A stretch of DNA of 64,000 nt from DASUPK01 sp963695805 (GCA_963695805.1 CAVOHV010000005.1:62001-126000); one strand, 5' to 3'. Positions 35,329 through 44,110 are shown, counted from the first letter of the stretch. Notes: generated by a model from the letters alone, not told the origin. Program-made: numbers and translations.

Positions 35329-36384
35329 GTGCGCGCGAGGCTGAACAGATCCCACAAGATCGCGATCGCCCTGGTGGCCCTGGTCACCATGGGTCTGCTC
35401 CTGGCCGTCGGGGTCTGGGCCTACGACGACGCTCAGAAGGACCAGATCGCGCCGGGAGTCAAGATCGGCGGGGTCGACGTCGGTGGCCGCGATGCGGACG
35501 CGGCTCGCAAGGTCATCAAGCGCGAGGTGGTCGCGCCGCTCAAACAGCCTGTCGTCGTGACCTACGACGGCAAGAGCTACACGCTGAGTGCCGACCAGCT
35601 GCATGCGAAGGCGGACGTCGACGGCATGGTCCAGGAGGCGATCGACCGCAGCCGTCAGGGCACCATCTTGGACCGCGTCTCCCGCTACGCCAGTGGCGGT
35701 GACGTGAATGCGAACCTCAAGACGCGGGTCAGCTACGACAAGAAGGCCGTCAAGGACTTCGTCAACCAGCTCGCCGACGAGATCGACGAGGAGGCGGTGG
35801 ATGCCACCGTCGTCCCGAACGGCTCCAGGCTCGCCAAGGAAGCCGGGCAGGCCGGCCGCGCCGTGGACAAGGCCCAGATGACCGACGAGATCAACGCCGC
35901 GGCCCAATCGCCGGGCCGGGACCAGCCCGTGCACGCCGTGGTCAAGACGACCAAGCCCGAGGTCACCACGAAGGACCTGCCGCAGGCCTTCCCCCGCTAC
36001 ATCTACATCGACCGGGGTGGCTTCACGCTGCGGTTCTACGACCACCTGAAGCTGGTGAAGAGCTACCCGATCGCCGTGGGCCAGCAGGGACTCGAGACGC
36101 CCGCCGGGCTCTACCACGCCCTGGACAAGCAGGTGAACCCCTCCTGGCACGTGCCCAACTCGGCCTGGGCCGGCTCCCTCGCCGGACAGGTGATCCCGCC
36201 GGGTCCCGCCGACCCGCTGAAGGCGCGGTGGATCGGGATCTTCGGCGGCGCTGGAATCCACGGGACCGACGACATCGGCTCCCTCGGTTCGGCCGCCTCG
36301 CATGGCTGTGTGCGCATGGCGATTCCGGACGTGATCGACCTCTATGACCGCGTCGACGTCGGCGACCCGATCTACATCCAGTAA
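35329..36384 (+). CDS. Membrane-anchored L,D-transpeptidase (YkuD domain)
   Basis: 351 residues. A cytoplasmic basic N-terminus and one TM helix (about residues 11-31) precede a peptidoglycan-binding-4-like region (APGVKIGGVDVGGRDADAA, about 40-200). The YkuD catalytic domain has HGTDDIGSLG and SHGCVRM with the nucleophile Cys. It forms 3-3 peptidoglycan cross-links outside the membrane. GTG 35329 is the start; an ATG at 35314 is out of frame. Confidence 0.9.
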   Translation: MRARLNRSHKIAIALVALVTMGLLLAVGVWAYDDAQKDQIAPGVKIGGVDVGGRDADAARKVIKREVVAPLKQPVVVTYDGKSYTLSADQLHAKADVDGMVQEAIDRSRQGTILDRVSRYASGGDVNANLKTRVSYDKKAVKDFVNQLADEIDEEAVDATVVPNGSRLAKEAGQAGRAVDKAQMTDEINAAAQSPGRDQPVHAVVKTTKPEVTTKDLPQAFPRYIYIDRGGFTLRFYDHLKLVKSYPIAVGQQGLETPAGLYHALDKQVNPSWHVPNSAWAGSLAGQVIPPGPADPLKARWIGIFGGAGIHGTDDIGSLGSAASHGCVRMAIPDVIDLYDRVDVGDPIYIQ

Positions 36385-36414
36385 CGCAGGGTCCACCCGC
36401 CCCACGGCGAAGTT

Positions 36415-37341
36415 ATGTACATGCGCGAGGCGACGCGGGAGTCCGCTCTGAGCAAGCCGTGGCGCGACGCGCTGGGCACCTTCGACCGGGATCTGGCCGT
36501 CCGCTCCGCAGCCGAGTCGACCCGCCGAGCCTACGCGAACGACGTCGGCCAGCTGGCTGACTGGGCGAGCGAAATGGGGAAGGAGCCCGACGCGCTCGGG
36601 CACCGGGACCTGCGCCGCTTCGCCGCCCGTCTCTCGGACCGCGGGATCTCGAAGGCGGGCGTCGCGCGCAAGCTCGCGGCGATCCGCGCCTTCTACGCCG
36701 CGCTCCTGCGAGCCGGCGAGGTGAGCGCCAACCCGGGGGACCTCGTCGCCAGCCCGAAACGAGACCGAAAGCTGCCGCGGGTCCTCAGCCGCGAGGAGAT
36801 GCAGAGCCTGCTCGACCGGATTCCCACCCGGACGCCCCTGGAGATGCGCGACCGGGCGATGCTCGAGCTCGCCTACTCCTGCGGCCTTCGCGCCGAGGAG
36901 GTCGTCAACCTGAATCTCGATGCTCCGGACTTCGAGGGAGAGAGGCTCCGCGTCGACGGCAAGGGCGGCAAGACGCGCCTCGTGCCGATGGGTGAGCCTG
37001 CACAGGCGGCTCTCGGCCGCTATCTCGAGCGCGGGCGGCGAACACTCGTCGGCGCGAGGGGAGAGGAGGCGCTGCTCGTCTCGAAGAGCGGCAGGCGCCT
37101 GCATCCCTCCGACGTGCGCCGCCGCCTGCAGCGCTGGGTTCGGGAGGCCGCGATCGCCGGTGGGGTCTCGCCACACGCGATGCGCCACTCGTTCGCAACG
37201 CACTTGCTCCAGGGCGGGGCGGACCTGCGCACCATCCAGGAGCTGCTCGGCCATTCGAGTCTCTCCACGACGCAGGTTTACACCCAGGTTGAACCCTCCT
37301 GGTTGCAAAGCCAGTACGCTCGGAGTCATCCTCGCGCTTGA
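36415..37341 (+). CDS. Tyrosine recombinase XerC/XerD
   Basis: 308 residues. The N-terminal SAM-like core-binding domain (about 15-105) precedes the catalytic domain with Arg in YSCGLRAEEVVNL, HAMRHSFATHLL and GHSSLSTTQVYT (Tyr nucleophile). Length and spacing fit the chromosome-dimer-resolving Xer proteins rather than phage integrases. A second in-frame ATG is at 36421. Its neighbour is a WhiG-type sigma gene 33 bases downstream, an association seen in other actinobacteria. Confidence 0.9.
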   Translation: MYMREATRESALSKPWRDALGTFDRDLAVRSAAESTRRAYANDVGQLADWASEMGKEPDALGHRDLRRFAARLSDRGISKAGVARKLAAIRAFYAALLRAGEVSANPGDLVASPKRDRKLPRVLSREEMQSLLDRIPTRTPLEMRDRAMLELAYSCGLRAEEVVNLNLDAPDFEGERLRVDGKGGKTRLVPMGEPAQAALGRYLERGRRTLVGARGEEALLVSKSGRRLHPSDVRRRLQRWVREAAIAGGVSPHAMRHSFATHLLQGGADLRTIQELLGHSSLSTTQVYTQVEPSWLQSQYARSHPRA

Positions 37342-37374
37342 GGACGAAGTCGCCAGAGTGCAGGTGAAAGGCCT

Positions 37375-38151
37375 ATGGAAGCGGAGGTAAAGGCGTTCGA
37401 GCTACGGGAGCTCTGGCGCCGGTACAAGGAGGGGGGCGACGGGAGCGCCCGCGAGCGACTGGTGGTCGCTTATTCGCCGCTGGTCAAGTTCGTCGCCGGC
37501 CGGACCGGGGCACGCCTGCCCTCACACGTCGATCAGGCCGACCTGATCTCCTACGGGATGATTGGCCTGATCGAGGCGATGGAGCGCTTCGAGCCCAGGC
37601 GCCAGATCCGCTTCGAGACCTTCGCGATGCAGCGCATCCGCGGCGCGATCATCGACGAGCTGCGTTCCCTCGACTGGGTGCCGCGCTCGGTCCGCTCGCG
37701 TGCTCGCGACATCGAGGGGGCGAACTCGAAGCTCGAGCACGAGCTGGGCCGGGCGCCGACCGACGGCGAGCTCGCTGGAAAACTCGGGATGTCCGAGGAG
37801 GACCTCCAGGAGGCGCTGCTGCAGATCTCCAACTCCTCGATCCTCGCCCTGGAGGAGCTCTGGATGACGCCCGATGCCTCCGGCGACAAGGTCTCGCTGC
37901 TCGACACGATCGAGGATGAGAACGCCCCCGACCCCCAGGCCGCCCTCGACACCAGCGAGGTGAAGGACCGTCTATCCGAGGCGATCCAGGACCTTCCGGA
38001 GCGCGAGACGCTGGTCGTCGCGCTCTACTACTTCGAGAATCTCACCCTTCGCGAGATCGGCGAGGTGCTCGGCGTCACCGAGTCGCGGGTCTCTCAGCTT
38101 CACTCCAAGGCCGTTCTGCGACTGCGCTCGAAGCTGAAGACGACGGGCTGA
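37375..38151 (+). CDS. RNA polymerase sigma factor, WhiG/FliA family
   Basis: 258 residues, group 3 sigma. Region 2 contains DQADLISYGMIGLIEAMERFEP and RFETFAMQRIRGAIIDELR, region 3 DIEGANSKLEHELGRAPTDGEL, region 4 LPERETLVVALYYFENLTLREIGEVLGVTESRVSQLH (split here: the helix-turn-helix is EIGEVLGVTESRVSQ). WhiG controls sporulation and FliA motility; no target operon lies in the window. A GGTGAAAGG element precedes the ATG. Confidence 0.9.
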   Translation: MEAEVKAFELRELWRRYKEGGDGSARERLVVAYSPLVKFVAGRTGARLPSHVDQADLISYGMIGLIEAMERFEPRRQIRFETFAMQRIRGAIIDELRSLDWVPRSVRSRARDIEGANSKLEHELGRAPTDGELAGKLGMSEEDLQEALLQISNSSILALEELWMTPDASGDKVSLLDTIEDENAPDPQAALDTSEVKDRLSEAIQDLPERETLVVALYYFENLTLREIGEVLGVTESRVSQLHSKAVLRLRSKLKTTG

Positions 38152-38209
38152 CGGCTTCCCCAGGCGGCGCCTTGGCAACCCAGGAAAGTGCCTATAGGGT
38201 GCTAGCCGC

Positions 38210-40297
38210 ATGCCTCACAAGGCCGCCGACCGGATACGCAACGTCGCCCTGATCGGCCACCGCGGCAGCGGCAAGACATCGCTGCACGAGGCGCTGCTGT
38301 TCGAGGCCGGGATCGTCAACCGGCTCGGGAGCGTCGAGGACGGGACCACCACCTCGGACTACGAACCGGACGAGCAGGCCCGCGAGATGTCGATCGGCGC
38401 GACCGTCTCTTCCTTCGAACACGACGGCCGGAAGATCAACCTGATCGACACCCCGGGTGACCCGAGCTTCATCGCGGACACCGTCGCCTCGCTGCGGGTC
38501 GCCGACGCCGCGGTCGTCGTCGTCAATGGCGTGATGGGAGTGGAGGTCCACACGGATCGGCTCTGGCAACGTGCCGACGAGGAGGGCCTGGCCAGGCTCG
38601 TCTTCGTCAACATGCTCGACCGCGAGCGGGCCGACTTCTTCCGGGCCCTCGAGTCGCTGCAGAACGCCTTCGGCAACCACGTCGTCGCCACGGAGATCCC
38701 GATCGGGTCCGAGCACGAGGTGCGGGGAGTCATCGACCTGATCGACATGAAGGCATTCATCGCGACCAGCGAGGGCCGGGGGGCGCCCGAGCCCCAGGAC
38801 ATCCCCGAGGAGCTGGCTGCGCAGGCCCAGGAGTACCGGGAGAAGCTGATGGACGAGGTCGCGGAGAACTCCGACGAGCTCATGGAGCGCTATCTCGAGG
38901 GCGAGGAGATCGATCACGACGAGATCGTCACGGTGCTCAAGCGGGGGGTCACCGACGGCCGGATCTTCCCCGTCACCTGTGGCGTGGCGACCAAGAACCT
39001 CGGCACGACGAGGCTGCTGGAGGCGCTTGTCGAGGACCTGCCCTCTCCAGCGATGCGGGGCCCGGTGACGGCTCTCGGCGAGGACGGCGAGGAGATCGAG
39101 ATCGCTCCGGACGAGGACGGCCAGCTCGTCGCCTACGTCTTCAAGACCCTCGCCGATCCCTACGCCGGCCGCCTCAATCTCTTCCGCGTCTTCTCGGGTG
39201 TCATCAAGGGCGACTCGCAGGTCACCAACGTGACCCGGCGTGCCAAGGAGCGGATCGGCCAGATCCTGATTCCGGGAGGCAAGGAGCACGAGCAGACGGA
39301 GGAGCTGGGTGCCGGGGACATCGGCGCCATCGCCAAGCTCAAGGAGACGCGGGCCGGCGACGTGCTCGCGGAGAAGGACTCGAAGATCTCGTTCCCGCCG
39401 CTCGACCTGCCCGCCCCGGTCATGGCCTTCGCCTTCGAGCCGAAGACCAAGGGCGATGAGGACAAGGCCGCCAGCGCGATCCGGCGCCTCGAGGAGGAGG
39501 ACCCGACCCTCGACGTCCACCGAGACCAGCAGACCGGAGAGCAGATCATCGCCGGACTGACCCAGATCCACGTCGAGGTGATCGTGGACCGGATGAAGGA
39601 CCGCTTCGGAGCCGAGATCGAGCTGCACCCGCCGCGGGTGCCCTACCTCGAGGCGATTCGCAAGTCGGCCAAGGCGCACGGCCGCTACAAGAAGCAGACT
39701 GGCGGCCGCGGCCAGTTCGGCGACTGCCACCTCGAGATTGCACCCGGCGAGGCCGGCAGCGGCTACGAGTTCATCGATGAGATCAAGGGCGGCGCCATCC
39801 CGAAGGGATTCATCCCCGCGGTAGAGAAGGGCGTCGCCGAGGCGATGCAGCACGGCACGCTGGCCGGTTATCCGGTCAAGGACCTGCAGGTCCGTCTCTA
39901 CGACGGCCAGTACCACCGGGTGGACTCCTCGGAGAACGCCTTCAAGGTCGCCGGTTCGATGGCCTTCAAGGACGCCATGGAGCAGGCCGACCCCGTCCTG
40001 CTCGAGCCGATCATGCTGCTCACGGTCAGCGTTCCGGAGGACGTGGTCGGCGACGTCGTCGGCGACCTCAACTCCCGCCGCGGCCGGCCGCTCGGCATGG
40101 AGGCGAAGGGGTCGGCCACGGAGATCAAGGCCGAGGTCCCGATGGCCGAGGTGCTCGACTACGCGCGCGACCTGCGCCAGATCACCGGTGGCCGTGGCGA
40201 CTACACGATGGAATTCACCCGCCACGAGGAGATCCCCTCGCACCTGGCCCAGAAGGTGATTTCGGAGGCTCGCTCCGAGGAGGAAGTCCGGGCCTGA
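38210..40297 (+). CDS. Elongation factor G-like protein (EF-G2 type)
   Basis: 695 residues with all EF-G domains. G1 is GHRGSGKTSL (about 16-25), G3 IDTPGDPSF, then domain II and a domain IV ending ITGGRGDYTMEFTRHEEIP. The Walker motif GHRGSGKTS differs from canonical GHIDAGKTT, placing it with the actinobacterial EF-G-like paralogues whose role in translocation is unproven. No rpsL/rpsG/tuf genes surround it, so it is unlikely to be the main EF-G. The stop overlaps the CTG start of the next gene. Confidence 0.87.
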   Translation: MPHKAADRIRNVALIGHRGSGKTSLHEALLFEAGIVNRLGSVEDGTTTSDYEPDEQAREMSIGATVSSFEHDGRKINLIDTPGDPSFIADTVASLRVADAAVVVVNGVMGVEVHTDRLWQRADEEGLARLVFVNMLDRERADFFRALESLQNAFGNHVVATEIPIGSEHEVRGVIDLIDMKAFIATSEGRGAPEPQDIPEELAAQAQEYREKLMDEVAENSDELMERYLEGEEIDHDEIVTVLKRGVTDGRIFPVTCGVATKNLGTTRLLEALVEDLPSPAMRGPVTALGEDGEEIEIAPDEDGQLVAYVFKTLADPYAGRLNLFRVFSGVIKGDSQVTNVTRRAKERIGQILIPGGKEHEQTEELGAGDIGAIAKLKETRAGDVLAEKDSKISFPPLDLPAPVMAFAFEPKTKGDEDKAASAIRRLEEEDPTLDVHRDQQTGEQIIAGLTQIHVEVIVDRMKDRFGAEIELHPPRVPYLEAIRKSAKAHGRYKKQTGGRGQFGDCHLEIAPGEAGSGYEFIDEIKGGAIPKGFIPAVEKGVAEAMQHGTLAGYPVKDLQVRLYDGQYHRVDSSENAFKVAGSMAFKDAMEQADPVLLEPIMLLTVSVPEDVVGDVVGDLNSRRGRPLGMEAKGSATEIKAEVPMAEVLDYARDLRQITGGRGDYTMEFTRHEEIPSHLAQKVISEARSEEEVRA

Positions 40298-40695
40298 AGG
40301 TCGTCGTCAACGTCGACGGGGGCTCCCGGGGGAATCCGGGGCCCGCGGCGGTCGCCGCCGTCGTCACCGACGCCTCCGGTGAGGAGCTGGCGGAGCGCGC
40401 CGAGACGATCGGAAGGGCGACCAACAACGTGGCGGAGTATCGGGCCCTGCTGCTCGGCATCGAGCTCGCCAAGGAGCTGGGGGCCGACGAGGTGGAGCTC
40501 GTCGCGGACTCGCTGCTGATCGTCGAGCAGGTCCGTGGGAACTGGAAGGTGAAGCAGTCCCATCTGCAGCCGCTGCGTCAGCAGGTCGTTCGCGCGCTCG
40601 CGGGCTTGGGCTCCTGGTCGATCCGCCACGTCAAGCGCGGCGAGAACGAAAGGGCGGACGAACTGCTAAACGATGCGTTGGACGCGGCCGCATGA
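40294..40695 (+). CDS. Ribonuclease HI family protein
   Basis: 133 residues. RNase H fold: VVNVDGGSRGNPGPAAVAAV (first catalytic Asp), ATNNVAEYRALLLGIELA (Glu), ELVADSLLIVEQVRG (Asp) and KRGENERADELLNDALD (Asp). These four acidic residues form the active site. The first usable ATG (40429) would remove the first catalytic Asp. The start must therefore be upstream, and the only candidate is CTG 40294, which overlaps the EF-G stop as CTGA. The 3' end overlaps the next gene as ATGA. Confidence 0.83.
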   Translation: MKVVVNVDGGSRGNPGPAAVAAVVTDASGEELAERAETIGRATNNVAEYRALLLGIELAKELGADEVELVADSLLIVEQVRGNWKVKQSHLQPLRQQVVRALAGLGSWSIRHVKRGENERADELLNDALDAAA

Positions 40696-41553
40696 CGACC
40701 ATCAGTGACGAAAACGTCGGCACGATCGAGATCGGCGATCGACGCGTGCGGCGACTCGGTTTCGGCTCGATGCGGATCACCGGGCCCGGCATCTTGGGGC
40801 CGCCGGCCGATCACGACGAGGCGATCGCCGTCCTGCGCCGGGCGGTGGAGCTCGGCGTCGACCTGATCGACACGGCCGACTCCTACGGTCCCAATGTCAG
40901 CGAGGAGCTGATCGCCGAGGCGCTTTTCCCGTATCCGCAGGACCTGCTGATCGCCACCAAAGGGCGGGTTGACGCGGACGGGTCCCGGGCCCTGGCCTCC
41001 CGATGGAAGCCCCGAGCACCTGCGGGAGGCATGCGAGGGCTCGCTCCGGCGGCTGCGCCTCGACACCATCGAGCTCTACCAAGAGCACCGCCCCGATCCC
41101 AAGGTGCCCTACGAGCGCTCGATCGCGGCGCTCAAGGAGCTCCAGGACGAGGGCAAGATCCGCCACATCGGCGTCTCAAACGTCTCCCTCGAGCAGCTCG
41201 AAACCGCGCGCGAGATCGTCGAGGTCGTATCGGTCCAGAACCGCTTCAACCTCACCGACCGCCACTCCCAGGACGTGCTGGAGCGTTGCGAGGAGCTCGG
41301 AATCGCCTTCTTCCCGTGGGCGCCGATCGCGGCGGGCGAGCTCTCCGAGCGGGGCGGCCCTGTGGACCGGATCGCCTCCGCGCATGACGCGTCGCCGGGG
41401 CAGGTGGCGCTCGCCTGGCTTCTGGCGCGCTCGGCCGCGATCGTGCCGATCCCAGGCACCTCATCCGTCGAGCACCTCGAGGAGAACCTGGCGGCGGCGG
41501 ACCTTCAGCTCACTGCGGACGAGCTCGCCGAGCTCGAGGGCGCCGGAAACTAG
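40692..41553 (+). CDS. Aldo/keto reductase (one frameshift)
   Basis: NADPH-dependent oxidoreductase, about 286 residues when the frames are joined. The first part has LGFGSMRITGPGI and LIDTADSYGPNVSEELI (catalytic Asp and Tyr). At about 40962 an extra G (AAAGGGCGGG instead of AAAGGCGGG) shifts the frame. The second part carries the conserved YQEHRPDPKVPYERS (His), IGVSNVS and VPIPGTSSVEHLEENL (NADPH site). Followed by a strong hairpin terminator. Confidence 0.85.
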
Positions 41554-41561
41554 GGCAAGAA

Positions 41562-41589
41562 AAAGGCCGGGCCTCGGAGCCCGGCCTTT
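41562..41589. terminator. Bidirectional hairpin terminator
   Basis: 11-bp perfect stem (AAAGGCCGGGC at 41562-41572, GCCCGGCCTTT at 41579-41589) with a six-base loop. It lies between the convergent aldo-keto reductase and trypsin-like protease genes and has A/T runs on both sides, so it can serve both. Confidence 0.75.
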
Positions 41590-41620
41590 CCCGACTTCTT
41601 TCGGTCTGAGGTACCGATTC

Positions 41621-42478
41621 CTACAGGCCCAGCCCCTTCAGGCCGGCGCCCTTCAGGACCGCGCCGACGATCTTCGGGTTGAATGCCTCGGTCCCGGGCA
41701 CCAGGTTGACCCCGGAGAACCCAGGCTCGTTCGCGTGCATGTAGGCGAGCTCCATCCCGAGGTTGCCGACCCCGTTCGCGCCGACGAGCGGTGCGAGCTG
41801 CACCGTGCTGAGCACGCCGATCGCTCCGCCGGTCGCGTTCATGAACCCGCTGCCGGAGTCACCCGGGATCCCGGGCGTGACGGTGTAGACGTCGTGGCTC
41901 CAGCCGCTGGCAGTGCCCTGCACGACCATGCCAACCTTCGGGCTGAGCGCCGCGCTGCCGCCGCGCAGCTCGGAGTTGCCGTAGGTGTAGACCTGAGAGG
42001 CGGCTCCGCCCCAGGCGCCCACGCCGGTCGGTCCGCCCAGTGCCGGAGCGGACGGATTCACCTTTTCGACGTCGGCCGGATCGATCTTGATCAGGGCGAG
42101 GTCGTTGAACGCGCAGGTGTCCGCATCCGTTTCGCCCTTGGACTGCATGGTGAGCCAGCTGTTGTAGGCGAGCGTTCCCGGATGGTCCGCGCCCGTGACG
42201 TCGACCGGAGTGCCGATCGGCAACGATCCGGAGTCGCAGCCGTTCGTGTCGGTGGACGTGCCGGTGCCGGAGCAGTGGGCCGCCTGACCGAGATAGACGT
42301 TCGAGGCGTCCTGATAGACGAAGTTCGCGGTGCACTGCGCGTCCTGCGTGAACACCTGGACACCGGGATGGACGGTCGCGTGATCGGCCGTGGCCCAAGC
42401 GGATGCGGCCGAAGGTGCGATGAGAACGACCGAGATCGCGACTGCGCCGAGCAGTGCGGTCAGAGCCTTGCGATGTAT
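41621..42478 (-). CDS. Secreted trypsin-like serine protease
   Basis: About 285 residues. A signal peptide (RKALTALLGAVAISVVLIA then PSAASA) is followed by a chymotrypsin fold with all catalytic residues: His in GQAAHCSG, Asp in FNDLALIKID, Ser in GIPGDSGSGF. The start is uncertain. An AAGGGG element lies at the right distance from an ATA codon (42476-42478) that would begin the signal peptide. The nearest ordinary start is TTG 42508. A mutated ATG or an ATA start are both possible. Confidence 0.8.
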   Translation of the reverse strand: MHRKALTALLGAVAISVVLIAPSAASAWATADHATVHPGVQVFTQDAQCTANFVYQDASNVYLGQAAHCSGTGTSTDTNGCDSGSLPIGTPVDVTGADHPGTLAYNSWLTMQSKGETDADTCAFNDLALIKIDPADVEKVNPSAPALGGPTGVGAWGGAASQVYTYGNSELRGGSAALSPKVGMVVQGTASGWSHDVYTVTPGIPGDSGSGFMNATGGAIGVLSTVQLAPLVGANGVGNLGMELAYMHANEPGFSGVNLVPGTEAFNPKIVGAVLKGAGLKGLGL

Positions 42479-42561
42479 TGAGGATCCCCTTCTGTGGTCG
42501 TTACCCAAGCCCGAATGACCATACCCAAAATTAGGGATGGGTAGCTCCAGTTGACCGCACC

Positions 42562-42567
42562 TATACT
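42562..42567 (+). promoter_or_regulatory. Putative -10 element of the tRNA-Gly promoter
   Basis: TATACT lies 10 bases before the mature tRNA-Gly sequence, a suitable place for a sigma-70-type -10 box. No good -35 element is visible at the standard spacing. Confidence 0.4.
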
Positions 42568-42577
42568 TTTTCGCCGC

Positions 42578-42651
42578 GCGGCTGTAGCTCAGTTGGCTAG
42601 AGCGTCTGCTTGCCATGCAGAAGGTCGTGGGTTCGAATCCCATCAGCCGCT
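42578..42651 (+). tRNA. tRNA-Gly (GCC)
   Basis: Complete cloverleaf of 74 nt. The acceptor arms GCGGCTG/CAGCCGC pair fully, the anticodon arm TCTGC/GCAGA encloses TTGCCAT (anticodon GCC), and the T arm holds GTTCGAATC. CCA is not encoded; TTTTT follows directly. Its 3' 44 bases recur at 43451-43494. Confidence 0.95.
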
Positions 42652-42666
42652 TTTTCAGCGCCCGTC

Positions 42667-43281
42667 CTACGTTGCGTACTCCGGGCGCCCGGCCGACCGG
42701 TAGACCTGGATGACCAACCCGCCCGGCGTGGTTTGCGATTCGATCAGTTCGAATGCTCTGTCCGGGCCGGTGTCGGGGAACAGGCGCGTGCCCTGGCCGA
42801 TGACGACGGGATAGGTGAACAGGTTGATCTCGTCGACGAGGTCGTTGTCCATGAGCCACCGGATCAGGGCGCCGCTGCCGTGCACTTGCAGCTCGCCTCC
42901 CGGCTTGGCCTTCAACTCGGCGACCGCCGGCGCGAGGTCATCGGAGAGCACCGTCGTGTCGTCCCACTCGGGCTCGGTGAGTGTGCTCGATGCCACGTAC
43001 TTGGGCTTCGTGTTCAGCGCCACTGAGATTGGGTTGTCGCCCTGATTTGCCCCCCAGGAGCCGGTTCCCCAGGAGCCGGCGAAGATCTCGTACGTCTTCC
43101 TGCCGAAGAGGAACGCGTCGGCGCGCCCGAATACCTCGTCCAGGAACGCCCCGGCCTCGTTGTCGAAGAGCGGAATCGCCCATCCGCCGCGCTCGAAACC
43201 ACCGCTGCGGTCCTCATCCTGCGCGCCGAGTCCCTGCATCACCCCGTCGAGGGAGACGTGCGTGATGGTGGTCAACTTCAT
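42667..43281 (-). CDS. RibD C-terminal domain (dihydrofolate reductase-like) protein
   Basis: 204 residues of the YyaP/RibD_C family, a DHFR-like fold. Conserved parts are THVSLDGVMQGLG, FGRKTYEIFAGSW, VHGSGALIRWLMDNDLVDEI and YPVVIGQGTRLFPD, the last two forming the NADPH site. It is a stand-alone reductase with unknown substrate, often found as accessory or mobile cargo. It lies inside the tRNA-Gly-flanked segment and is the segment's only gene. Confidence 0.87.
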   Translation of the reverse strand: MKLTTITHVSLDGVMQGLGAQDEDRSGGFERGGWAIPLFDNEAGAFLDEVFGRADAFLFGRKTYEIFAGSWGTGSWGANQGDNPISVALNTKPKYVASSTLTEPEWDDTTVLSDDLAPAVAELKAKPGGELQVHGSGALIRWLMDNDLVDEINLFTYPVVIGQGTRLFPDTGPDRAFELIESQTTPGGLVIQVYRSAGRPEYAT

Positions 43282-43421
43282 GGTCCGGTCCTTTCTCTTT
43301 GCTTTCGTCGTCGCAAGTGTTGAGACCGCGCCGCACCACCGATCTCATCGCTCGGCCCCCGGTGCGGGCGTCGACACCCGTGGCCTGCATTCCGTGCCTG
43401 AATTGGGGTAGAACGCAGCCC

Positions 43422-43494
43422 ACGGCTGTAGGTGGCAGTAGCTGGAGACCGCTTGCCATGCAGAAGGTCGTGGGTTCGAATCCCATCAGCCGCT
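43422..43494 (+). pseudogene. tRNA-Gly pseudogene / right attachment repeat
   Basis: The last 44 bases are identical to tRNA-Gly(GCC) from the anticodon arm to the end. The 5' part resembles the tRNA (CGGCTGTAG is kept) but the D arm and acceptor pairing are spoiled. It cannot fold as a functional tRNA. Confidence 0.7.
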
Positions 43495-43506
43495 CTGCCT
43501 CGATCC

Positions 43507-43552
43507 AAGACCCCGCCAAAGGCAGGAAGCCTGGAGCGGGGTTCTTACTTTC
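43507..43552 (+). terminator. Probable original terminator of the tRNA-Gly locus
   Basis: Arms AAGACCCCGC and GCGGGGTTCTT (one bulged T) enclose a small AGGC/GCCT hairpin and are followed by a T-rich stretch. It stands 12 bases after the duplicated tRNA end, as if displaced from the intact tRNA by the insertion. Confidence 0.55.
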
Positions 43553-43573
43553 CGGGGCCGGTAGCTTGACTGT

Positions 43574-44083
43574 GTGCGACGGATCGCCCCGCTGGTGCTG
43601 TTGATTCCGGTGCTGGCGGCCGGGTGCGGCGGTGGTTCGAAGGAGACCACCACGCAGGTCGCGACGGCCGACGACGGGCAGCCGCCCTCGAAGGCAGACT
43701 ACATCGGGCTGGCTGGCGCTATCTGCCGCAATCACCAGTCGCGCAGAGAGGACCTCGAGAGCCAGGCGGGCGAGCTCGGCCCGCTCACCTCCAAGGCCAA
43801 GGCCCGCCAGGTCGCGTCCCTGCTTCGCCAGGAGAGTGCCAACCGCAGGGACGAGGTCCAGGAGCTGCGAGATCTGCAACCACCATCCGCGGATGCCCCC
43901 AAGGTGGACGCCGTCCTGTCACTCCTCAGCGCCGAGTCGGCCGTGCTCGACAAGTGGGCAGATGCCTACGACGACCTCGACGACGTTGCCATCCGGAGGC
44001 TGCAGATTCGCCTCGGTCTGACCGCTGGCAAGGCCACGGTGCGCGCCCGCACGTACGGCTTCGAGGTCTGCGGGCAGCAGTAA
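43574..44083 (+). CDS. Putative lipoprotein
   Basis: 169 residues with a lipoprotein signal peptide (RRIAPLVLLIPVLAAGCGG; lipobox LAAGC, Cys about residue 18). The mature part is polar and helical (QSRREDLESQAGELG, SAESAVLDKWADAYDDLDD) and ends in CGQQ; two further cysteines (ICRN and EVCGQ) may form a disulphide. No family recognised. GTG start. It sits between the two tRNA-linked insertions. Confidence 0.65.
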   Translation: MRRIAPLVLLIPVLAAGCGGGSKETTTQVATADDGQPPSKADYIGLAGAICRNHQSRREDLESQAGELGPLTSKAKARQVASLLRQESANRRDEVQELRDLQPPSADAPKVDAVLSLLSAESAVLDKWADAYDDLDDVAIRRLQIRLGLTAGKATVRARTYGFEVCGQQ

Positions 44084-44110
44084 GGGCCGTCGCTAGGCTC
44101 TTCTCACTTC

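Larger units (their letters stand above)
42608..43494. mobile_element. Small tRNA-Gly-flanked insertion carrying a RibD-type reductase
   Basis: Bounded by the intact tRNA-Gly and an exact 44-bp direct repeat of its 3' part (42608-42651 and 43451-43494). The 0.8 kb between holds one gene and no integrase. This is the structure left by site-specific integration into a tRNA gene followed by loss of the integrase. The right copy also has a tRNA-like 5' half (from 43422), so tandem duplication of the tRNA with a captured gene is an alternative. Confidence 0.6.

Noticed and set aside
41027..41045. GCATGCGAGGGCTCGCTCC inside the aldo-keto reductase, similar to a repeat end
   Set aside because: It encodes the conserved REACEGSLRRL segment of the family and lacks the other arm.
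42508..43508. Reading frames encoding MGFEPTTFCMAS on the minus strand
   Set aside because: These are translations through tRNA-Gly(GCC) and its 3' duplicate, a well-known false protein.
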